In this document: one piece after another, positions 17,781 through 26,414 of the stretch | Position numbering within the stretch: the first letter of the stretch is position 1 | Layout: each line of letters opens with the position of its first letter | Source of the DNA: Crystallibacter degradans | Lineage (GTDB): Bacteria; Actinomycetota; Actinomycetes; Actinomycetales; Micrococcaceae | Direction of reading: 5' to 3' | DNA length: 64,000 nucleotides | NCBI RefSeq assembly: GCF_012952295.1 | Contig: NZ_JABBCH010000009.1 | Location: 107,677 to 171,676 of the forward strand | Notes under the pieces: model-generated | The model's database searches: none | What the model saw: the letters and a program-made list of their open reading frames with translations, nothing else | What the model was told of the DNA's origin: nothing | Program-made: the position numbers and the translations under genes

Positions 17781-19079
17781 ATGGATCTGTCAGCAGGTCA
17801 CGTCTGGGTGATGATTTCCGCGGCACTGGTGCTGCTCATGACGCCAGGCCTTGCATTCTTCTATGGCGGCATGACCCGAGCAAAAGCCGCCCTCAACATG
17901 ATGATGATGAGCTTCATTTCCATCGGCCTGGTCGCCGTCGTCTGGGTCCTGTGGGGTTACTCCATGAGCGGCGGCGAGGGGATCGGCCAGCTCTTCGGCA
18001 ACCCGTTCGCGGCATTCGGCATGCAGACGCTGCTGAACACGGAGGACCTGATTGGCGCCGGCTACGGAGCTACCTTCGCGATCATCACCGTGGCACTCAT
18101 TTCCGGCGCCATCGCCGACCGCGCGAAGTTCGGCGCCTGGGCTGTCTTTGTGCCAGTGTGGGTCACTCTGGTGTACTGCCCCCTGGCTTTTATGGTGTGG
18201 GGCGGCGGCCTCCTGAGTGCAGAAGGTGCTGTCGGCGCCTGGGCCGGGGAGGCCATTGACTTCGCCGGTGGCACTGTGGTCCACATTAATGCCGGCATTG
18301 CTGGCCTGATCCTGGCCCTGATCCTGGGCAAGCGCAAAGGGTTCGGCAAGGACCCGGCCCAGCGTCCGCACAACATCCCGTTCGTTATGCTCGGTGCTGC
18401 GCTGCTGTGGTTCGGCTGGTTCGGCTTCAACGGTGGCGCCGCCGGTACTGCGGAGGAAGCGGGGCTCATCTGGGTCAACACCATGGTGGCGCCCGGTGCC
18501 GCGATGCTCGCCTGGCTCGTCGTCGAGCGCATCCGTGATGGTCGGCCGACTTCCCTGGGCGCGGCTTCCGGCGTCGTCTCCGGCCTGGTTGCGATCACCC
18601 CGGCCTGCGCGAATGTCTCTCCCCTCGGCGCCATCGGTCTAGGCATCGTTGCCGGTGCGCTGGCGGCCCTCGCTGTGGGGCTGAAGTACAAGTTCGGCTA
18701 TGACGACTCCCTGGATGTCGTCGGCGTCCACCTCGTCGCCGGACTGGTCGGCACGCTGGCACTTGGCTTCCTTGCCCTCCCAGCGGACGGGGTCGTCGGC
18801 GGACTGTTCTACGGCGGCGGTCCCGGCCAGCTAGGCGCCCAGACGGTGGCAGCGGTTGTATCCGTCGCGTTCACCGCGATCATGACGATTGTCATCGGGC
18901 TGGCAGTGCACAAGACGATTGGCTTCCGCGTCACCGAGGACCAGGAGGTCATAGGCGTGGACCTGACGCAGCACGCCGAAACCGCGTACGAGTTCGGCGG
19001 GCTGGGCACCGGAGGCACTTTTGTGCCGCATCCGGCAACGGACCGCAGCGCGCACATCAAGGAAGAGGTCAAGGCATGA
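17781..19079 (+). CDS. amtB: AmtB ammonium transporter
   Basis: A 432-residue Amt-family channel with about 11 hydrophobic segments that conducts ammonium/ammonia across the membrane. The N-terminal LMTPGLAFFYGGM and the two pore-histidine segments VVHINAGIAGL and VGVHLVAGLVG are visible. The ATG at 17781 was chosen because GAGAGGA lies just upstream and the first membrane helix follows; the longer frame to 17643 would cover the regulatory boxes. Its stop overlaps the glnK start (ATGA at 19076-19079), as usual for a channel and its PII partner. Confidence 0.95.
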   Translation: MDLSAGHVWVMISAALVLLMTPGLAFFYGGMTRAKAALNMMMMSFISIGLVAVVWVLWGYSMSGGEGIGQLFGNPFAAFGMQTLLNTEDLIGAGYGATFAIITVALISGAIADRAKFGAWAVFVPVWVTLVYCPLAFMVWGGGLLSAEGAVGAWAGEAIDFAGGTVVHINAGIAGLILALILGKRKGFGKDPAQRPHNIPFVMLGAALLWFGWFGFNGGAAGTAEEAGLIWVNTMVAPGAAMLAWLVVERIRDGRPTSLGAASGVVSGLVAITPACANVSPLGAIGLGIVAGALAALAVGLKYKFGYDDSLDVVGVHLVAGLVGTLALGFLALPADGVVGGLFYGGGPGQLGAQTVAAVVSVAFTAIMTIVIGLAVHKTIGFRVTEDQEVIGVDLTQHAETAYEFGGLGTGGTFVPHPATDRSAHIKEEVKA

Positions 19080-19414
19080 AACTGGTTACCGCTATCATCC
19101 GTCCCGAGAAGCTCGACGAGGTCCGCGGCAGCCTGGAAAGTTACGGGGTGCAGGGACTCACGGTCAGCCAGGCCAGCGGCTACGGCCGCCAGCGGGGCCA
19201 CACCGAGGTGTACCGCGGCGCTGAGTACACCGTTGATCTGCTGCAGAAGGTGCGAGTGGAGGTCCTGGTCGCGAACGAATGGGCCAACGACATCGTCGAT
19301 GTCCTGGTTGCCACGGCCAACACCGGACGGGCCGGCGACGGCAAAGTATGGCTTATCGACGTCGAGGAAGCCGTGCGGGTGCGCACCGGCGAGCGCGGGG
19401 AAGCCGCAATCTAG
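19076..19414 (+). CDS. glnK: PII nitrogen-regulatory protein GlnK/GlnB
   Basis: A 112-residue trimeric signalling protein that senses 2-oxoglutarate and ATP/ADP and blocks AmtB when nitrogen is ample. The T-loop holds Y46-RGAE-Y51, so the modifiable Tyr51 is kept; VANEWANDIVDVLVATANTG is the B-loop region. It is translationally coupled to amtB. In Streptomyces and mycobacteria glnD (PII-modifying enzyme) normally follows; here the next gene is an opposing zwf, so any modifying enzyme is encoded elsewhere or absent. Confidence 0.95.
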   Translation: MKLVTAIIRPEKLDEVRGSLESYGVQGLTVSQASGYGRQRGHTEVYRGAEYTVDLLQKVRVEVLVANEWANDIVDVLVATANTGRAGDGKVWLIDVEEAVRVRTGERGEAAI

Positions 19415-19435
19415 CCGGACAGCAGAGGGCGCTCA

Positions 19436-19489
19436 CTGCACCTCCGGGAGCTGGAATCGAATCATCGGATCCGGCTTTCGGAGGTGCAG
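19436..19489. terminator. Hairpin between glnK and zwf
   Basis: Perfect 11-bp arms, CTGCACCTCCG at 19436-19446 and its complement at 19479-19489, with a 32-base loop, followed by CTTTGTGTG on the plus strand. It lies between convergent glnK and zwf. Confidence 0.55.
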
Positions 19490-19514
19490 CTTTGTGTGAT
19501 CCGCTGCCCTCCGC

Positions 19515-20990
19515 TCAGGCCTCGGCGTCCACGGTCCGCATCGGCGTATCGTCCCTCGATGTTTCCCAGCCAGCCGGTCCGCTCGATCCTGCAGCGTACT
19601 CCTCCAGCGGCACTTCGTTGGCCTCCCATGCTTTCAGGACCGGCTCGACAATCCGCCAGCAATCCTCCGCGATGTCCCCGCGGACCGAGAGCATCGGGTC
19701 CCCGGTCAGGATGCCGTCCAGCACTTCCCCATACGGCAAGAGATCTGCGGAGTGCAGGTTGGTCTCCATCACCTCGCGGTCGAGCGTGAAGATGTCGCCC
19801 GGTCCGTTGACATCGATCTCCAGCCTGAGGGTGTCGGGGCCGAAACCGATCCGCAGGCGCGTGGGTGCATCCACGCCCTTAAACCCGGTGGGCAGATGGT
19901 TAACGGGTTTGAAGGTGACAATGGCTTCCTTCTGCTTCTTGCCCAACGCTTTGCCCGAACGCAGGATAAACGGAACCCCGGTCCAGCGGCTGTTGTTGAT
20001 CGAGACCTCGATCTCCGCCAGCGTCTCCGTGTTCCGCGCGGGATCGATCCCCTCTTCGGCCACGTAGTCGGGGATTTTCCGTCCGTCCACGTCACCGGCC
20101 GTGTACCGGGCACGTCGCGTGCTTTTGGCGAAGTCCGGTTTGACCGAACTGGCGCGCAGAACGCTGCCGATGTGGTCGCGAAGGTCGCGTTCGTGCAGCG
20201 TTGCGGGGGCGTTCAGCGCGGTGAGCGCCATGATCTGCAGCAAATGGCTCTGGATCATGTCCCGCAAGGCACCGGCCTTGTCGTAGTACCGTGCCCGTCC
20301 TTCCAATGCCAGGGACTCGTCGTAAAAGATTTCGACCTTCTGCACATGCTCATTGCTGAACAGCGGCTCGAGCAACCGGTTGGCAAAGCGCAGGCCCAGG
20401 ATGTTGAACACAGTGGCTTTGCCCAGGAAGTGGTCCACCCGGTGGATGTGGTCCTCGGGGACCAGCCGCAGCAGCGTCTCGTTCAGTGAGGCAGCCGAGA
20501 CCCGGCTGGAGCCGAAGGGCTTCTCCATCACCAAGCGCGTGCCTTCGGGCACGTCCTCGGGCTTGAGGATCTCGCAGGCCTGCTGGCTGACGGCCGGCGG
20601 TAAAGCGAAATAGACCGCTGCCGGTCCGTTGACCGAGCTGAGCAGTTCCGCCAGAGCCCCTTGGGCTGTCACGTCCACCATGTGGTACTCGGTGTTTTCC
20701 TGTACTTTGCGCAATTCCCGCAGGCCGGCGTCGTTGGCTCCCTGAGTGCAGGACCCGAAGGCTTCGTCGACGCGTTCGCGCCACCGGTCCTGGTCCCAGT
20801 CATCGGATCCTGCGCCCACAAGGCTCAGGCCCTGGGTCCGCCCTTGGGCAATGAGCTTTCCGAGTCCGGGCAGCAGCAGCCGTCCGGTCAGGTCCCCGGA
20901 AGCGCCCAAAATGAGCAAGGTCCGGATTTCCAAGTCTCCGCGGGTGGTTTCTGCGGATTCTGTCCCGGTTGAGGTCTGTTCGGCAGTCAC
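19515..20990 (-). CDS. zwf: Glucose-6-phosphate 1-dehydrogenase
   Basis: A 491-residue oxidoreductase for the first oxidative pentose-phosphate step, producing NADPH and 6-phosphogluconolactone. The coenzyme motif GASGDLTGRLL is at 29-39, and the active-site RVDHFLGK (about 183-190, normally RIDHYLGK) contains the substrate-binding His and Lys. The GTG at 20990 has AGGAAAG immediately upstream; the longer frame to 21164 has no family sequence. It stands alone, without opcA, tkt, tal or pgl, so it may be a second zwf copy. It is divergent from ffh. gnd, for the third step, lies at 49.2 kb. Confidence 0.92.
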   Translation of the reverse strand: MTAEQTSTGTESAETTRGDLEIRTLLILGASGDLTGRLLLPGLGKLIAQGRTQGLSLVGAGSDDWDQDRWRERVDEAFGSCTQGANDAGLRELRKVQENTEYHMVDVTAQGALAELLSSVNGPAAVYFALPPAVSQQACEILKPEDVPEGTRLVMEKPFGSSRVSAASLNETLLRLVPEDHIHRVDHFLGKATVFNILGLRFANRLLEPLFSNEHVQKVEIFYDESLALEGRARYYDKAGALRDMIQSHLLQIMALTALNAPATLHERDLRDHIGSVLRASSVKPDFAKSTRRARYTAGDVDGRKIPDYVAEEGIDPARNTETLAEIEVSINNSRWTGVPFILRSGKALGKKQKEAIVTFKPVNHLPTGFKGVDAPTRLRIGFGPDTLRLEIDVNGPGDIFTLDREVMETNLHSADLLPYGEVLDGILTGDPMLSVRGDIAEDCWRIVEPVLKAWEANEVPLEEYAAGSSGPAGWETSRDDTPMRTVDAEA

Positions 20991-21169
20991 CTTTCCTACC
21001 TTGCCACCTATGGCGCCCGATGTCGCCGGTTCGCTGCCATCAAGTGGTCCGGTCGCCGTCGTCGTCCGGAAATTGGGACATTGCCCGCCCGCAGTTGCTA
21101 CCCTAGATAGTTGAACTCCGGCGCGGCCGGGGACTGTGAGCCTAGATCGACGAAAGAAGTACACGGCGC

Positions 21170-22756
21170 GTGTTCAATTCACTCTCTGACCGGTTGGCCT
21201 CGACCTTCAAGAATCTGCGCGGCAAGGGACGTCTCACGGAGGCGGATGTCGACGCCACTGTCCGCGAGATCCGGCGTGCCCTGCTGGACGCGGACGTCGC
21301 CGTACCGGTGGTGCGTGAATTCGCCGCGCATGTTAAGGAACGTGCGCTCGGCGAGGAAGTCTCCGGTGCGCTGAACCCGGGCCAGCAGGTCGTCAAGATC
21401 GTCAACGACGAACTTGTCAACATCCTGGGCGGCGAGACCCGGCGCATCCGCCTGGCCAAGAACCCGCCCACCGTGATCATGCTGGCTGGTCTGCAGGGTG
21501 CCGGTAAGACCACGCTCGCCGGAAAACTGTCCAAGTGGCTGAAGGGACAGGGCCACAGCCCGCTGCTGGTCGCCGCGGACCTCCAGCGGCCCAATGCCGT
21601 CACCCAGCTGCAGGTCAACGGTCAGCGCGCCGGTGTACCGGTCTTCGCACCCCACCCGGGTGTGCAGTCGGAATTTGAATCAGCCACGGGCGATCCGGTC
21701 GCCGTCGCCCGCCAGGGTGTCGAGGAAGCCCGCCAGAAACTGCACGACGTTGTCATTGTGGACACCGCCGGCCGCCTGGGTGTGGACACGGAAATGATGC
21801 AGCAGGCCGCGGACATCCGCGCAGCCATCAACCCGGACGAGGTCCTCTTCGTCATCGACGCCATGATCGGCCAGGACGCGGTCAACACCGCCCAGGCGTT
21901 CAACGAAGGCGTAAACTTCACCGGCGTCGTGCTTTCAAAGCTCGACGGCGATGCCCGCGGCGGCGCCGCGCTCTCCGTCGCGTCCGTGACGGGCAAGCCG
22001 GTCATGTTTGCCTCCACCGGTGAGAGCCTGGACGATTTCGAAATCTTCCACCCGGACCGGATGGCCAACCGCATCCTGGACATGGGCGACATCCTCTCCC
22101 TGATCGAGCAGGCGGAGAAGTCCTGGGACAAGGGCGAAGCCGAGCGCATGGCGCAGAAGTTCGCCGACCAGGAAGACTTCACGCTCGATGACTTCCTCGC
22201 GCAGATGCAGCAGATCCGCAAGATGGGATCGATGAAGAAGATGCTGATGATGATGCCCGGCGCCGCCGGCATGCGCCAGCAGCTGGAGAACTTCGACGAG
22301 CGCGAGATCGACCGCGTCGAGGCCATTGTCCGCTCCATGACCCCGCACGAGCGGGTCGCACCGAAGATCATCAACGGCTCCCGCCGCGCCCGTATCGCCA
22401 AGGGATCCGGCGTCCACGTCTCCGAGGTCAACGGCCTGCTGGAGCGGTTTGGCCAGGCCCAGAAGATGATGAAGAAGATGGCCCAGGGCGGCGGCATCCC
22501 GGGGATGCCCGGCATGGCCGGACCGGGCGGCTTCAGCGGCGGCGCCCGTAAGGGCAAGCAGGTCTCGAAGGGCAAGAAGAAGGCTCGTTCGGGAAATCCG
22601 GCCAAGGCCGCACAGGAACTGCGGGAAGCCGAGGAACGCCGCGCCAACGCCAAAAAGGCGTTGCCCACCGGCGCAGCTTTCGGCCAGCAGCAGGAAGACT
22701 TCGATCCGTCCGCACTGAACCTGCCCAAGGGGTTCGAAAAGTTCCTGGGCAAGTAG
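21170..22756 (+). CDS. ffh: Ffh, signal recognition particle protein
   Basis: A 528-residue SRP GTPase that binds signal sequences on ribosomes and delivers them to FtsY. Order: N domain (1-90), G domain with GLQGAGKTT (about 106-114), DLQRPNAV, DTAGRLGVD and SKLDGDARGG, then the methionine-rich M domain (about 300-440) with KMGSMKKMLMMMPG and SRRARIAKGSG for SRP RNA binding. The C-terminal tail after 450 is Gly/Met/Lys-rich and ends FEKFLGK. The GTG start at 21170 is preceded by GAAAGAAG. The family start MFNSLSDRL supports it. Confidence 0.97.
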   Translation: MFNSLSDRLASTFKNLRGKGRLTEADVDATVREIRRALLDADVAVPVVREFAAHVKERALGEEVSGALNPGQQVVKIVNDELVNILGGETRRIRLAKNPPTVIMLAGLQGAGKTTLAGKLSKWLKGQGHSPLLVAADLQRPNAVTQLQVNGQRAGVPVFAPHPGVQSEFESATGDPVAVARQGVEEARQKLHDVVIVDTAGRLGVDTEMMQQAADIRAAINPDEVLFVIDAMIGQDAVNTAQAFNEGVNFTGVVLSKLDGDARGGAALSVASVTGKPVMFASTGESLDDFEIFHPDRMANRILDMGDILSLIEQAEKSWDKGEAERMAQKFADQEDFTLDDFLAQMQQIRKMGSMKKMLMMMPGAAGMRQQLENFDEREIDRVEAIVRSMTPHERVAPKIINGSRRARIAKGSGVHVSEVNGLLERFGQAQKMMKKMAQGGGIPGMPGMAGPGGFSGGARKGKQVSKGKKKARSGNPAKAAQELREAEERRANAKKALPTGAAFGQQQEDFDPSALNLPKGFEKFLGK

Positions 22757-22763
22757 GCTCGCC

Positions 22764-22792
22764 GTGGTCCGCGCCGGCACCGGCCGGACCAC
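22764..22792 (+). terminator. Hairpin after ffh
   Basis: GTGGTCCG (22764-22771) pairs with CGGACCAC (22785-22792), with a GC-rich inner stem, 8 bases after the ffh stop. No T-run. Confidence 0.45.
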
Positions 22793-22847
22793 AGGAGCAT
22801 ACCGTTCGGCATCCTGGTAAGAGTTGGGGCTTCTACGAAGGGCTTTT

Positions 22848-23381
22848 GTGAGCAGGCACGATCTGAGTGGATTCTATGGTTCCCAATGGAAGCGCCCTGC
22901 CAACGTGGCGGTGGTGGTACGCACCGTCAGCGGTTCCATTCTGCTCAGCCCCGATGCCGACGGCCATGCATCATTGCCGGCCGGGATGGTGAAATCGGGG
23001 GAGGACCCGCGCTCAACGGCCGGACGCGTTCTGCAGGCAACCTCGCTGTCGCTGCCGCTGGGGCGCATTCTGGCTATTGATTACCAACAGACGCCGGCCT
23101 TCCCGGCGGAAGCCATTACTTTTATTTACGACGGCGGAACCTACGACGGCGGTTCGCTCGCCGCCGTGGCAGGCGGACAAGCCGAGTTCCTCGCGGCGGA
23201 CCTGGCGCTGGCCGGACTGGGCCGTCCCCAGGCGGCCCAGCTGAAAGCCGCCCTCGACGCCCATGAGCTGCTCTCGGTGCTTGAGCTGCGTGATGGCCAG
23301 CGGATCGATACGGTCCAGCGGGACGTGCCGCCACGCGAACTGCTTCCGGACTTCGACAATACAGTCAGCTCCGGATCCTAG
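22848..23381 (+). CDS. Nudix-fold protein with eroded Nudix box
   Basis: A 177-residue protein. Residues about 20-130 follow the Nudix fold: VAVVVRTVSGSILLSP, then SLPAGMVKSGEDPRSTAGRV, which aligns with GX5EX7R of the Nudix box, but the following REUXEEXGU glutamates are replaced (RVLQATSLS). Metal binding and hydrolysis are therefore unlikely; it may be a binding or regulatory domain. A GTG at 22848 with GAAGGG about 6 bases upstream is preferred to a TTG at 22824. It precedes an alpha/beta hydrolase gene by 9 bp, so the two may be co-transcribed. Confidence 0.65.
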   Translation: MSRHDLSGFYGSQWKRPANVAVVVRTVSGSILLSPDADGHASLPAGMVKSGEDPRSTAGRVLQATSLSLPLGRILAIDYQQTPAFPAEAITFIYDGGTYDGGSLAAVAGGQAEFLAADLALAGLGRPQAAQLKAALDAHELLSVLELRDGQRIDTVQRDVPPRELLPDFDNTVSSGS

Positions 23382-23390
23382 ACTGCCCTT

Positions 23391-24101
23391 ATGCAGCGCA
23401 GCAGCCCCAAGCCCCGTGTGGTCTTTGTACACGGAACCGGTCGCTTCGGCATCGCCGCGTGGCCGTACCAGCACCGTCTCGCCAGCGCCTACGACTGCCT
23501 GTTTGTCCGGCGGCACGGTTTCGCGCCGGATACCGCTCCAGTGCGGACGGATTTCGGGGCAGATATGCAAATAGTCGTGGAAAACCTCGGCGACGGCGGC
23601 CATCTCGTCGCGCATTCCCAAGGGGCCGTTGCGGCGATGATGGCGGCGGTGGAACGGCCGGAACTGGTGGCCTCCCTGACCCTGTTCGAACCTGCGTGTT
23701 TGTCGCTGACTGCGGACCTGCCGGCAACAAAGGCACATCGGAAGCGGCTGGAGCCTCTGTTTGCGGCAAGGGATGAGCTGGACGACGAGCAGTATCATCG
23801 TGAATTCTCGCGCCTCGTCCTTGGCACGGCGGCGAAGCCTCTGGCCTCGGCCGGGGACCGCCTGCAGGCCAGTCGGCTCCGGCTGCAGGATCCGCCCTGG
23901 ACCGCCCCGCTGCACATTGTTCCCGGCGTCCGCACCCTCGTCGTGACCGGCGGCTGGGAGCCGCTGTATGAAGAGGTCGCGGAATATCTGGCTACCACTG
24001 GTGCGGTACATCGCCATGCCGCCAACAACCACCGCCCACAGGACACGCCGGAAGGTCATGGGTTGTTGGTCGACTTCCTGGCCGCTGGACAGCACTGCTA
24101 G
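23391..24101 (+). CDS. Alpha/beta-fold hydrolase
   Basis: A 236-residue hydrolase with oxyanion strand VVFVHGTG (10-17), nucleophile Ser in AHSQG (about 75-79) and a candidate catalytic His near the C-terminus in NNHRPQDTPEGH. Substrate is not predictable; the short cap and lack of a signal peptide suggest a cytoplasmic esterase or lipase-like enzyme. It starts 9 bp after the Nudix-like gene and ends 23 bp before the next unknown gene, so 22.8-25.4 kb may be one transcript. Confidence 0.8.
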   Translation: MQRSSPKPRVVFVHGTGRFGIAAWPYQHRLASAYDCLFVRRHGFAPDTAPVRTDFGADMQIVVENLGDGGHLVAHSQGAVAAMMAAVERPELVASLTLFEPACLSLTADLPATKAHRKRLEPLFAARDELDDEQYHREFSRLVLGTAAKPLASAGDRLQASRLRLQDPPWTAPLHIVPGVRTLVVTGGWEPLYEEVAEYLATTGAVHRHAANNHRPQDTPEGHGLLVDFLAAGQHC

Positions 24102-24124
24102 CGGGACTTGCTAGCGTTGATGCC

Positions 24125-25354
24125 ATGAGTGAATCTGTGTGGGAGCCCATAACCGGTGAACTTTGGTGGCCCTGGCCACTGGACGAGGCTGGTGTAGCGG
24201 CCCTGATGCAAGAGATCACGGACCGTTCGCTGCTCGGTGCTTTCGCGGCAGGCCAGCCGGAGGCGGGCCAAACAGTCATCGAAATGCTGCTCGCCCGAAA
24301 TGCTGCCGGACGCGTCGCTGTCCTGGATCAGGGCGGCGAAGCCGCTCCCGGCCCCGACTACCGCATGCTGGCCCAAAGTTTCTCGCTGGCCCTCGGCGCG
24401 GCAGCGGACGTGGATGGCTTCAGCTACCAAGCCCCGGCAGCGGAGGCCGCGTTCCGGCTGGCCGAGGAGCCTGAGCTGGGAGAATCCGGTGGGACGGATG
24501 TAGAAGATCCAATGGTGCTGCGCACTGTGCTCGTGGGGAATATGCGCCACGAAGATCTGATCATGTTTGGAACGCTGAACCGCGTCGAACTCCAGGTGCT
24601 GGACGACAAAACCGTGCCGGGCCGCTCTGTGGTGGTTGTGGAAGGGGAAGCCGCGCCCGGGCTCTACAACTGGCCGGCCGAAACCAAGCCATTGGTCGCG
24701 TTAATGAATCTGGACGGACTGCGGGCCGTTGAAGTTTGGCTTCCCGGTGCTGTGAACGACCCGAGCAACAACTTGTGGCACGCATGGCAGCCGCAGCCCA
24801 AGCCGTTCGCAACCACCGATAAGGCCTCGGCAGAAACCCTGCGATTGCTCGGAACATTGGTCCGATCCACGGAGCCGAGCACCGCCGGCATCGCCCAAGC
24901 CCTCGATCTGGATGCCGAGGCGGAGTCCCGGCTCAGGGACCTGATGCAGGGGCCGGAGGATGGCGAGGTCCTGGCCCGGACAGCGGTGGCCCTGGGGCTG
25001 CCGGAACTGGCCGGCCGGCTGGCCGAAGCGCCGGTGGCTGCCGTGGGTCAGCCGGTCACCGTGATGCCCCCGCTGCCGATGGCCAAGGCCTTGCTCGAAG
25101 TCATCGCTACTCCCACCTCCGGACATTCTCCCTTCGCCAAATGGCACCGGACCGTGCTGGCGCACCCGGAGCTGCTGGCCGGAAGCGCGGCCGTTGCAGC
25201 CGGCGCCGCAGCAGTACTCTTCCGGGCCGCGGCCCGGCACCGAAGCCCTCGCAACGGAATCATGCGCGCGGGAGCGCTGTCGCTGGTCACCGAGGCGGCG
25301 GGCGAACTCGTTTTCTACAGCTTCCTCAAGTCCCGGCGGAACCGCCGCCGCTGA
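24125..25354 (+). CDS. Unrecognised 409-residue protein with hydrophobic C-terminal segments
   Basis: No family is recognised. The N-terminal 120 residues are acidic and Ala-rich, with a Trp cluster (ELWWPWPLDE, 12-21). A beta-rich middle (about 125-220) contains VLRTVLVGNMRHEDL and RSVVVVEGEAAPGLYNWP. A helical Leu/Glu segment (about 235-300) follows. The C-terminus has a hydrophobic stretch, ELLAGSAAVAAGAAAVLF (about 347-364), a second moderately hydrophobic segment, and a basic tail KSRRNRRR, which suggests membrane attachment. It starts 23 bp after the alpha/beta hydrolase gene; base composition matches its neighbours. Confidence 0.75.
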   Translation: MSESVWEPITGELWWPWPLDEAGVAALMQEITDRSLLGAFAAGQPEAGQTVIEMLLARNAAGRVAVLDQGGEAAPGPDYRMLAQSFSLALGAAADVDGFSYQAPAAEAAFRLAEEPELGESGGTDVEDPMVLRTVLVGNMRHEDLIMFGTLNRVELQVLDDKTVPGRSVVVVEGEAAPGLYNWPAETKPLVALMNLDGLRAVEVWLPGAVNDPSNNLWHAWQPQPKPFATTDKASAETLRLLGTLVRSTEPSTAGIAQALDLDAEAESRLRDLMQGPEDGEVLARTAVALGLPELAGRLAEAPVAAVGQPVTVMPPLPMAKALLEVIATPTSGHSPFAKWHRTVLAHPELLAGSAAVAAGAAAVLFRAAARHRSPRNGIMRAGALSLVTEAAGELVFYSFLKSRRNRRR

Positions 25355-25427
25355 TCCTGGACAGGGGCACAGCCGCGTCAGGTTGATGCAGTAGCCGGAC
25401 CGCAGGCCACTGGGACTGGAATTAACA

Positions 25428-25466
25428 TGAAGGTTCAAGTATTCTTATATACATGAACTTTCAAGC
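25428..25466 (+). promoter_or_regulatory. Twin-box operator/promoter overlapping the catE start
   Basis: Two TGAA-N2-TTCA dyads (25428-25437 and 25454-25463) are centred 26 bp apart and flank TATATA (25446-25451). The 15-bp arms 25428-25442 and 25449-25463 are also inverted copies at 13 of 15 positions. The right box covers the ATG at 25453. Best read as a repressor operator, for example for a MarR-type quinone or catechol sensor; the regulator is not encoded next to it. Confidence 0.6.
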
Positions 25467-26340
25467 AAAAAACCAGGATCTGTTGGCAGGCGACCTCACC
25501 ATGGGCACCGTAATGCTCAAGGTGGGGGACATGACGAACATGACCAAGTACTACCAGAACGCGCTGGGCTTGGATCCTGTTGCAGAAGGGCTCGGCGGTG
25601 TGTATCTGGGCCGCGGCACCACGCCGCTGGTCCACCTGGCGCCCGCCGCCGGACTCCAGCTGCCGTCGCGCGGCGAAGCAGGGCTGTTTCATACCGCATT
25701 CCTGTTCGACAACCGGTCGGACCTTGCCGCGACTGTCGCCTCTGCGGCCCAAACCGACCCCACGCGTTTCGTCGGCAGCGCCGATCACTTGGTGAGCGAA
25801 GCCTTCTACTTCACCGATCCCGAAGGCAACGGCATTGAGCTGTACTATGACCGGCCCCGTGAGCAGTGGGAATGGAATGAGACCGCCACAGGCAAGGAGG
25901 TCCACATGGACAGCCTGGCCTTGAACCCCCAGTCCTACCTGCAGAACCACCTCACCGAGGACTCCGTCCGCAAGCAGCACGACGCTGGCGCGGCCATCGG
26001 CCACGTCCACCTGCAGGTTGGCGACACCTCGGTGGCGGAGCAGTTCTACGTCAACACGCTCGGATTCGAGCGCACGGCCGGCTGGCATGGCCAGGCGTTG
26101 TTTGTCTCCGCCGGCGGCTACCACCACCATATGGCGATGAACGTGTGGAACAGCCGTGGCGCCGGCCCGCGCAAGGACACCCTGGGCCTGGGGGAGGTGC
26201 TGATCCATGTTCCGAACGAGGACGAGGTCGGCGCCCTGGCCCAGCGGCTGGGGAGTGCCGGCGTCAGCCATCATCACACCGGTGCCGAGCTTCGGTTTGA
26301 GGATCCCTGGCGCAACCAGCTGCGCGTCGCCGTCTCCTGA
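25453..26340 (+). CDS. catE: VOC-family ring-cleavage dioxygenase, CatE-like
   Basis: A 295-residue protein of two vicinal-oxygen-chelate domains (about 15-135 and 175-290), like the CatE catechol-2,3-dioxygenases of Gram-positive bacteria. Candidate metal ligands are in AIGHVHLQVGD (second domain), GYHHHMAMNVW and, in the first domain, GNGIELYY. The role would be extradiol cleavage or detoxification of catechol-like compounds. The ATG at 25453 lies inside the operator and has no convincing Shine-Dalgarno; the ATG at 25501 (MGTVML) is a real alternative that would place the operator wholly upstream. Monocistronic by context. Confidence 0.8.
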   Translation: MNFQAKNQDLLAGDLTMGTVMLKVGDMTNMTKYYQNALGLDPVAEGLGGVYLGRGTTPLVHLAPAAGLQLPSRGEAGLFHTAFLFDNRSDLAATVASAAQTDPTRFVGSADHLVSEAFYFTDPEGNGIELYYDRPREQWEWNETATGKEVHMDSLALNPQSYLQNHLTEDSVRKQHDAGAAIGHVHLQVGDTSVAEQFYVNTLGFERTAGWHGQALFVSAGGYHHHMAMNVWNSRGAGPRKDTLGLGEVLIHVPNEDEVGALAQRLGSAGVSHHHTGAELRFEDPWRNQLRVAVS

Positions 26341-26414
26341 TCCTGCGCAGTTTGGCCGCGGCCCCGCGCAGGATAGGGTGAAACCAAATGCATCCAATCC
26401 GAGGCGGAGGCGCT

